Source: Zygaena filipendulae (Eukaryota > Arthropoda > Insecta > Lepidoptera > Zygaenidae). From it: a DNA stretch of 64,000 nucleotides. The notes beneath the pieces were generated by a model. That model was not told the origin of the DNA and ran no database searches. It saw nothing but the letters and a program-made list of their open reading frames with translations. A program made the position numbers and the translations under genes. The stretch lies in assembly GCA_907165275.2 (NCBI GenBank), contig OU015668.1:7497658-7561657 (forward strand), given 5' to 3'. Shown here piece by piece: positions 57,375-64,000 of the stretch; position 1 is the first letter of the stretch, and each line of letters begins with the position of its first letter.

Positions 57375-57723
57375 GTTCCTACACATTATTTTAAAGGTTG
57401 AAATTTGGGCTAGTTTGTTTTGTTTTGTTTGTATTTTCCATTAGACACGATGGCCAGGGTCTGAAGATGGAGCTGGCAGATCTCCACTAGAACTACCCGA
57501 TGGAAACTGCAAAGATACTCGTAGCTTTGATAGATTTGGACTCATTCGTTTTTCTCACGTAAATACCTTTTTGTAACTATGTTCCTTATCGCACGGTACG
57601 GAGGGGGGCTAGGATAGATTGCTGTTCCCCGCGGTTTCATCCGTGTTAATTTCGGACCCTATGTCCTTTTTTATACCGCTGACAACGTTAGTCACCTGAC
57701 ACAGCGTCCGACACTTCCAACAA

Positions 57724-58049
57724 TGGGGATGTGGACTACTTTTGAAAATCAAAATTCTAATTAGTCCGTCAGTTAGAAAATAAAAAAACAATAGACACGT
57801 ATTTTTTGCTTTTTCAAAAAAATTAAAATATACAGAGATAAAGCGCATTAAAGTTTAGGATGAGGAGGTCGTGACGTCATTAACCGCTAAAACCGCCATA
57901 CAAACTGTCAGAATAGTGACGTCACGCGAAATTTCAACTCAATATATCGCCGTTATTGTTTGATTACGTAAAAAAAGAAAAAATACGTGTCTAATATTTT
58001 TTAATAATCTACAAGACGGACTAAAAAATAAAAATTAGTCAACATGCCT
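57724..58049. mobile_element. Inverted-repeat element inserted in the right block
   Basis: The ends contain aaattctaattagtccgtc and its inverse gacggactaa...aatt. The left block reads straight through at 3724-3727 (caacaattattatcg). A similar end piece is near 54735-54800. Confidence 0.7.
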
Positions 58050-58321
58050 ATTATTATCGATTTCAACCAATTTACACAAAAACCTGACAATGACGAATTG
58101 CTGCGAACTTACAGCGAAACCTTCTTCACGACGAATCATCATCCATTGGTGAAAACTGCGTGAAAATCCTTTCAGTACTTTTTGACTTTAGCGGGAACAG
58201 ACAGACAAACGCGGCGGAGGACTTTGTATTATAATGTTTCTAAAAAGGTTTATTGTTAATCTAAAGGATTTCCTGAAAGTACCAATAAGGTAATTAAAAT
58301 AAAATAAATAATATAACCTCA

Positions 58322-58327
58322 TTTATT
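58322..58327 (-). terminator. Probable poly(A) signal of gene 2
   Basis: AATAAA on the minus strand (ccaaataaatgagg), about 112 bases past the stop codon of gene 2. Confidence 0.5.
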
Positions 58328-58438
58328 TGGAAAAAAAGTTTTGTAGCCTATCACCGCAATCGATAAAAATAACACATTCTTATAATATATGTACCTATGT
58401 ATGCACCTATGTATGTACTTATATACCTCTTTTACAAT

Positions 58439-61400
58439 TTACAAGTCAGCTGAATTAGCAGTAGAGTTGTATTCTGTATTATCCAGAAGATAACTCTCGC
58501 ATTGGTTACGAGAGTTGAATTGGTCAAGATAATCTTGACCGAGATGCTTGTTGATGATAGCCGAGCACTGCATATCCTCGGTTGCATACGGCAGGGCTGC
58601 ACTCAGCTCATGCAGTACGAGCGGTTCATAGGACAGTAATAGCTTTGAGTCCGTCTGAGAATCCAGGGAAACCGGAAGCACTGCTTTCAAGACTACAATT
58701 TTGGACCGGAAAGGACCAAATTTCTTTAGGTGATTTTTATTTAACAATTGGATTCTAAAATATGCAGATTCGATGACAGTACGCATGTATTGATGAGTGT
58801 TGTTCATTTTACCACGCAAGGCTTTTAAACACGTATTCAATTTGTCGTCCCAAGTCCTCGCTTTCAGAAGATCTGCTTCCATCGTATCAGATTTGTTTCC
58901 AACGATTAATTGGTAGATGTGTTCTAACAGAGAATCCTGTAACTTTTCTGATCCCAAATCACCGAGATGAGACGTTACAGACGAGTGAATATCTTCAGGG
59001 GTGCCACCTACACAGTAGACAGTGCCAGTTTTACCTGAAACAAAAATATTGTGAGAAAGTTATACACACACCATATTTTTTTTTAAATACCAAATAAACT
59101 TTTATGACCAAAATTCTCTAAGACGACCACGACTAAACTTCATCATTCTGTAGGTAGCAGTTTCTATAGGTATACAAGTAGCATCAACTCTTCCTATTGT
59201 CGAGTGTTTCTTCTTCTTCTCTTCAATTATGGCAATCTATCGCGAATTATCGCATTTAATTCTGCCAATGTACGTATTTTTAGCAATTAAAGTAATTATG
59301 GCGAAACGCCAATGACATGTTAGATTGTTCTCCAAGATAAAACAAGTTTTCTCTCGTAAACCAGCTTCTTTCTTGGAAAAGAAAATGGCTGCTGAGCGGT
59401 GGTGAAAATATCGAATAAATAACGCGACAAATATCCAATGTACAGATATAAGGTAGACACACGTAGTTGATCTTAGTGCTAAGCTAAGGCCGCTAAGCTT
59501 TCCCCTTGAACCACGGAGAGCGGTCAAATGATCTCATGCTAACAAAACAAAATTTTAACAAAAAAATTAAAACCGACTTCCAAAAACACAAAACTAAAAA
59601 GCTAAAAATAACAAAATACCGGTTTAATCCAAAAGACAAAAACATACGTAATATTATTATTGGTTTGTGCTACCACTGATCGTTTTTAAGTGACTTAGTT
59701 CATAATTTCTCTAAGTTACAATAACCTTATATCAATTGCTCATCACCTTTTACAAAATATTGCTTTTCCCGACGCAGGGACGTTAATTGTTGAGGAGTTC
59801 TCCTAGTATATCACCATCAGTTCCACTTCACCATATACATTGTGACGGGCATAAATTGTTTAGAAATTAAAGTTAACGATTCAGCACTCGTGAAATACCT
59901 ATTACTGAGTAGTTCCGATGACCATCGGTGGTCTTTATCATCAGTTCCACTTCTTCAAATTTTACTTTCCGAAACAAATGAACTATTTACTATAAAAAAT
60001 ACCCAAATCGCTATAGGTGTGCCTATAATTTTTAAAGAGTTCCCTTGATTTCTCCAAGATCCCATCATCAGATCCCGATTTGTTGGCAATGAGACCTAAT
60101 TGGAAGTATACCCTTTCAATAAAAAAAAGATTTTTCCAAATCGGTCCAGCCGCGTCTTCGAGTAAACGGTGAACATACATAAAAAATAAATAAATAAATA
60201 AATAAATAAAAACACATACATACAATCGAACATAGAACCTCCTTCTTTTTGGAAGTCGGTTAAAATGCCGTTGGCTTGCAAAGACTATTTTCTATAGATA
60301 CCACTTGACGGAAAGCGATATGATTGGCTATTTGAAATGTACTTTGTGGTAACTGGTATTTTGATTGTGTCGCAACGATGTGATTGGTTTTTATTTTGAT
60401 CATTCCCCCTGCAAAAATTAGCTAACGTGGATTGCATAGTAAGTTAAGTAAGTTTGTATTGTTCGCCTATTCTCCCACAACGTCTTTGATAATATGATCC
60501 CAGAGGGGCTATGATGCAACTTTTGTTTCTATCATTTTTCGGTTGCAATCAAAAACCTGGCGGTTTTGCGATTACAATATGCACGTTTTGACACCTACAA
60601 CATCTAGCACACATCACATCACATCACCAGCCCATAGTAGTCCACTGCTGGACATAGGCCTCTCCAATTGCCCGCCACTTAGCACGACTCTCAGCCTCCC
60701 GCATCCAGCTACCACCAGCCATCCTGCGAAGGTCGTCACTCCACCTATTCCTGTGTTTGCCTATTCGCGGTCTCCACTCCAGAACCCGACGGCCCCAACG
60801 GTTATCGGTTCTGCGGATAATATGGCCAGCCCACTGCCACTTCAACTTGCTAATTCTGTGGGCTATGTCAATAACTTTGGTTCTCTGCCGAATCACCTCA
60901 TTTCTGATGCGATCCTTCAGAGAGACTCCGAGCATAGCCCTTTCCATAGCACGTTGAGCAACTTTAAATTTGTGAACCAGCCGTACCGTGAGTGTCCACG
61001 TCTCGGCTCCGTACGTCATGACAGGTAGGACACACTGGTTGAAGACTTTTGTTTTCGGGCTTTGTGGGATTGGGGACGAAAAGCAACATCTAGCAATCAA
61101 CCAAAATAAACACATTTCAAATGTTGAAGCTGTCCAAACATGATCGATTCATCAATTCAATCACAAGACCGCTATGTTTCCGATTGAAATCGAAAAATTA
61201 TAGAAACAAAAGTTACATAACTGCCCCAGCTTCCTTTCTTAGTTTTCTAACTCTAAAAATCTGTACATGAAATGATCTTAAAGCCGTCTGTGGACTTACT
61301 GCCGTTATCCTGTACTATTATTCTTTCTGTTCATCAAATCCTGGCTAACGCCCCTGCAGCTTCGGACTTGACCATGGATCGCGAAGTTCATTGACTATTT

Positions 61401-63650
61401 TGTACATATTTTAACTTACTATTTTGTACTGATTACAAGATTTATAAATGTATGAACCGAGCCTACCCACAATCCGTTTTACTATAACCATGAACATTTA
61501 AAAAAACACCGTATCTTAAGAAAATTTAACCAAGCAAATCTGTTTTAATAAATTTTTATAGCAGTAGCAGATAAATCCTTACTAATATTATTATAACTTA
61601 ACGGCTCAACCGGTCGTCATGAAATTTTGAGGGAGTACAGTACAGAGTACAGAGAAGGACATATTAGAGTACTTTTTATCCCAGAATTCCCGCAGGTACT
61701 CCGAAACTACCGCGGATGAAACCACAGGGAACAGCTAGTATAGAATAATATAAGGCTCGTCTTGGCAAGGTACCTGCTACTGTGTCTCCAGATTTATCTT
61801 CTATACTTATAATAAAATTGTAGAGAGGTCATTTCTGTACATTGAATACACTATATTCAAAATTAACATTGGAGGATGAATGGTGATCGATACTGATGCT
61901 AAAAATGCAATCAGTAAATTTTTTGTCTGTCTGTCTGTCTGTCTGTCTGTATGTGCACGCATGGGTCAAAAACTACTGAAGGGATTTTAACCAATCTTGG
62001 TACGATTGTAGTCCATATTCCTGGGCAGGTTAAAGGCTATATAACATAACGCTAAGACACATAGGAGCTGAGCAGTGACGATAAATTTGAAGCAATTCGG
62101 ATGAAAATGCACTTTCGAGCTCTTATCCTCGAATACGTTTACTCAATCACGCAAAAACGGCAGAACGGATTTGGATAAAATTTATTTGGCATGTACGTTG
62201 TCGAGGGTACAGAGAAGGACATAGGGTACTTTTTATCCCGGAATTCCCGCGGGAACTCCGAAATTACCGCGGGTGAAACCGCGGGGCATAGCTAGTATTA
62301 AATAATATTCTTGCCTTGTACCTTATACTTATTTTTATATCTACTTACCATAACCCTCCAGTATCTCCGACATCTCCAAAGCCAACAACACGCCAGATTC
62401 GTAACCTAACAAGTAGAAATTATTTGTTTTCTTCAGTATCTTCATCATGACCTGAAAAAGTGCACTATTTATTTATACATATTTACTGATTTACATATTT
62501 AAATGGCAGAAATAAATGGAGAGCATTGAATTGGGTCACCCAATTCTAGTACGGTACAAGATAAAATAAAATAAAGATTATTAATTTAAACTTTTTGCAC
62601 AATATGGTACAAAAGGCGGACATGCCATTGTGCCATTCTGCTATTGGTGGGTTATATTTTTTTGGTGTACCTATACTATAGATAACGGAAGTGACCCGAG
62701 ATAAATGGAAATGATGCATGATTCACTTCAAAGAAGTCTTATTCGTGATCCTGCAACTTGATTGAGGCAGGGCAACCGAAGGCATTCCATACAATAGAAT
62801 TAGCTTTGGGGTAGGCACCCAATCATCGGAGAATCGAACGCAATAACCGTAAGTGTGCGGTCGGGCTTAATATGCTACTAAGTAGGTACGTGCTTTTTTC
62901 TTATTGGAATTTCACAAATTTTTTTTAGTTATTGCAACAAGATTATTTTAATTAACCTTTTTCTATATCTAATTACTGTAACTATATTTACGTTCACGAG
63001 CCGCTGAGCCACTTCTCTCAAGGTTTCGTCCGGCCGGTTCACTTCGGGAAACAACATGAGCGCGGGCAACTTCAATCGTTCACAGAGCGCTTTGAACCTA
63101 TTACGATGCCCCTCCATGCCAGGCACTATGCACAGATAGGTCTCACACGTGTTGTATTCATCGCCACGCTGCAATTGAAAATATACAAATCGATTTCAGA
63201 GTCAAAGTCCTTCTCTGTACCTCTGTCAACGTGCATGCAAAATTTCGTGATGATCGGTTGAGCCGTTAAGGCGTGAAAGCGTAACCAACAAACAAACTCA
63301 CTTTCACATGTGTAATATTAGTAAGGTTATTGTTTTGTCCATCAGTGAATGCCACTTCTTTAGAATAGAATAGAATACACTTTATTGTACACCAAAATAA
63401 TGTTAGAGTGTGTTTACAAAAACTTATAAATAAAGGCATACAAAAGGCATATGTGGTATTTGCAAGTAACTTTGCCATATACCAATGACCCACCTGTTTA
63501 GACCGATGCAGCAGTGTCGGAATCTGTATCATGTCAGCCGTAGCGTCCACTTCCTCTTGGTCAAACATAGAGTTTGTTAAATATCCCCGAAATCCTGACG
63601 ATTTCTTCTGTAGAATTATATCGACATTTTCTTCGTGTAGTTTTCTCAGC
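58439..63650 (-). CDS. Gene 2: 3' end of a tandem FAS-like paralogue (TE exons; 5' part beyond the window)
   Basis: Four exons, 63494-63650, 62992-63168, 62349-62451 and 58439-59034, of 157, 177, 103 and 596 nt. These are exactly the lengths of the last four exons of gene 1, with the same phases. The product covers the linker before TE and the whole TE. It shows the same changes: GYESG at the nucleophile and HLGQDYLDQF where GDHR is expected. The upstream exon (ACP) is not visible before 64000; the final 350 bases are intron with a MITE. The last intron is long (59035-62348) and carries an RTE LINE piece and Helitron fragments. The stop is TAA at 58439-58441. Its own KS-to-ACP state is unknown. 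Confidence 0.92.
59560..60265. mobile_element. ACCGACTTCC-family element, inverse orientation
   Basis: Left end AAATTAAAACCGACTTCCAA and right end TTTTTGGAAGTCGGTTAAAA. The interior parallels 25552-26690 reversed but with only one of the two internal repeats. A (TAAA)n run is at 60186-60210. Confidence 0.7.
60624..61115 (-). mobile_element. RTE-type LINE, 3' fragment with long ORF end
   Basis: An open frame of 163 codons. The segments KVFNQCVLPVMTYGAETWTL, QRAMERAMLGVSLKDRIRN, KWQWAGHIIRR and WGRRVLEWRPR are the C-terminal end of lepidopteran RTE-type ORF2. It is followed by a cacatcacatcacatcac tail (60610-60628). It is 5'-truncated and sits in the last intron of gene 2. Confidence 0.88.
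61577..61740 (+). mobile_element. Helitron-type element
   Basis: TCCTTACTAATATTATTATA at the start and GGGAACAGCTAG at the end, with the usual aattcccgcaggtactccgaa block. Confidence 0.6.
61800..62297 (+). mobile_element. Helitron-type element with (CTGT)n
   Basis: Starts TCTATACTTATAATAAAATT and ends GGGGCATAGCTAGT. It includes the tetranucleotide run (ctgt)n at 61926-61950 and the GGAATTCCCGCGGGAACTCC palindrome. Confidence 0.65.
63215..63327 (-). mobile_element. Helitron-type 5' end fragment
   Basis: The minus strand starts CCTTACTAATATTACACATG and continues with gtgaaagtgagtttg. It lies between the first two visible exons of gene 2. Confidence 0.55.
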
Positions 63651-63713
63651 CTAAGAGAAAGGGTAGGTATGTTTGGTGTTATGTGTAACAAAGTATGTTA
63701 CTTAACGTAGGTA

Positions 63714-63946
63714 CAGTGGGCCACATAGACAAGTATACCACCACCTTGTGAAATATTATATACTTTTTGTAAAACGTCTGTATGACACGTTGTAAGTTGC
63801 CGTTTTTGCAGCTCCAAGCTCCAAATTCCGATACAAGCGAAAAACGAATATTCGAGCTGCAAAAACGGCAATTTAAAACGTCATAAAGACGTTTTACAAA
63901 CAGTATAAATTTTACAAGGTGGTATACTTGTCTATGTGGCCCACTG
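63714..63946. mobile_element. Mariner-type MITE
   Basis: Inverted ends CAGTGGGCCACATAGACAAG, continuing for about 35 bp and then as a long foldback, flanked by TA at 63712-63713 and 63947-63948. It is 233 bp with no ORF, in the gene 2 intron just upstream of the visible exons. Confidence 0.85.
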
Positions 63947-64000
63947 TATATACAGATGGAATTTTTTATTTAATATGAACAAATAGGTAGGTAATCATAT

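Larger units (their letters stand above)
53549..58290. repeat. Segmental duplication block, right copy (3' flank of gene 2)
   Basis: Collinear with 253-4000. Extra sequence relative to the left copy includes the hAT at 56627-57374, the foldback at 57724-58049, and stretches at 54810-54955, 55190-55360 and 55745-55978. No gene supported. Confidence 0.85.

Noticed and set aside
61927..61950. (CTGT)n run as a functional element
   Set aside because: Internal simple repeat of the Helitron-type element; the same run is seen in related copies at about 990 and 24285.

Overview
The window is nuclear DNA of an insect, almost certainly a moth or butterfly (Lepidoptera). It is AT-rich, its genes are split by introns, and it is crowded with transposons typical of Lepidoptera: a piggyBac with CCCTAGAAAGATA ends, Helitron-type fragments ending CTAG, RTE- and CR1/jockey-like LINE pieces, tRNA-derived SINEs, Tc1, hAT and many foldback MITEs.

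The main content is a tandem pair of animal type I fatty-acid-synthase (FAS) family genes, both on the minus strand. Gene 1 can be read completely: 39 coding exons from 51436 down to 13894. All intron phases are compatible, every boundary has GT-AG or GC-AG sites, and the protein is 2325 residues, close to normal FAS length. The domain order is canonical: KS, linker, MAT, DH, structural core, ER, KR, ACP, TE. Gene 2 enters from the right edge; only its last four exons (63650 down to 58439) are present. They have exactly the same lengths as the last four exons of gene 1. A short decayed third copy of the terminal exon lies just downstream of gene 1, at 13675-13766.

The most unusual feature is that gene 1 is an intact, full-length FAS whose chemistry appears to have been removed. 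KS keeps its cysteine but both catalytic histidines and the conserved lysine are replaced. KR has lost its glycine-rich NADPH loop and its catalytic tyrosine. The ACP has Asp where the phosphopantetheine serine should be. TE has Glu in place of the nucleophilic serine and no catalytic histidine. MAT (Ser, His, Arg), DH (His, Asp, Gln) and the ER nucleotide-binding loop look intact. Both visible TE regions (genes 1 and 2) share the same losses, so the TE loss probably predates the duplication. This looks like a selectively maintained pseudo-FAS rather than a pseudogene.

Layout: 1-4000 is a segmental duplicate of 53549-58290, the 3' flank of gene 2. 4000-5440 holds LINE remnants. 5569-10400 is a complex satellite-like array. 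10400-13660 has a SINE and little else that I can identify. 13894-51436 is gene 1, whose introns hold most of the transposons. 51972-53537 is a broken gypsy integrase abutting a foldback element. 53549-58290 is the duplicated flank, carrying a hAT insertion and a foldback insertion that the left copy lacks. 58439-64000 is the 3' part of gene 2, with LINE, Helitron and mariner-type MITE insertions.
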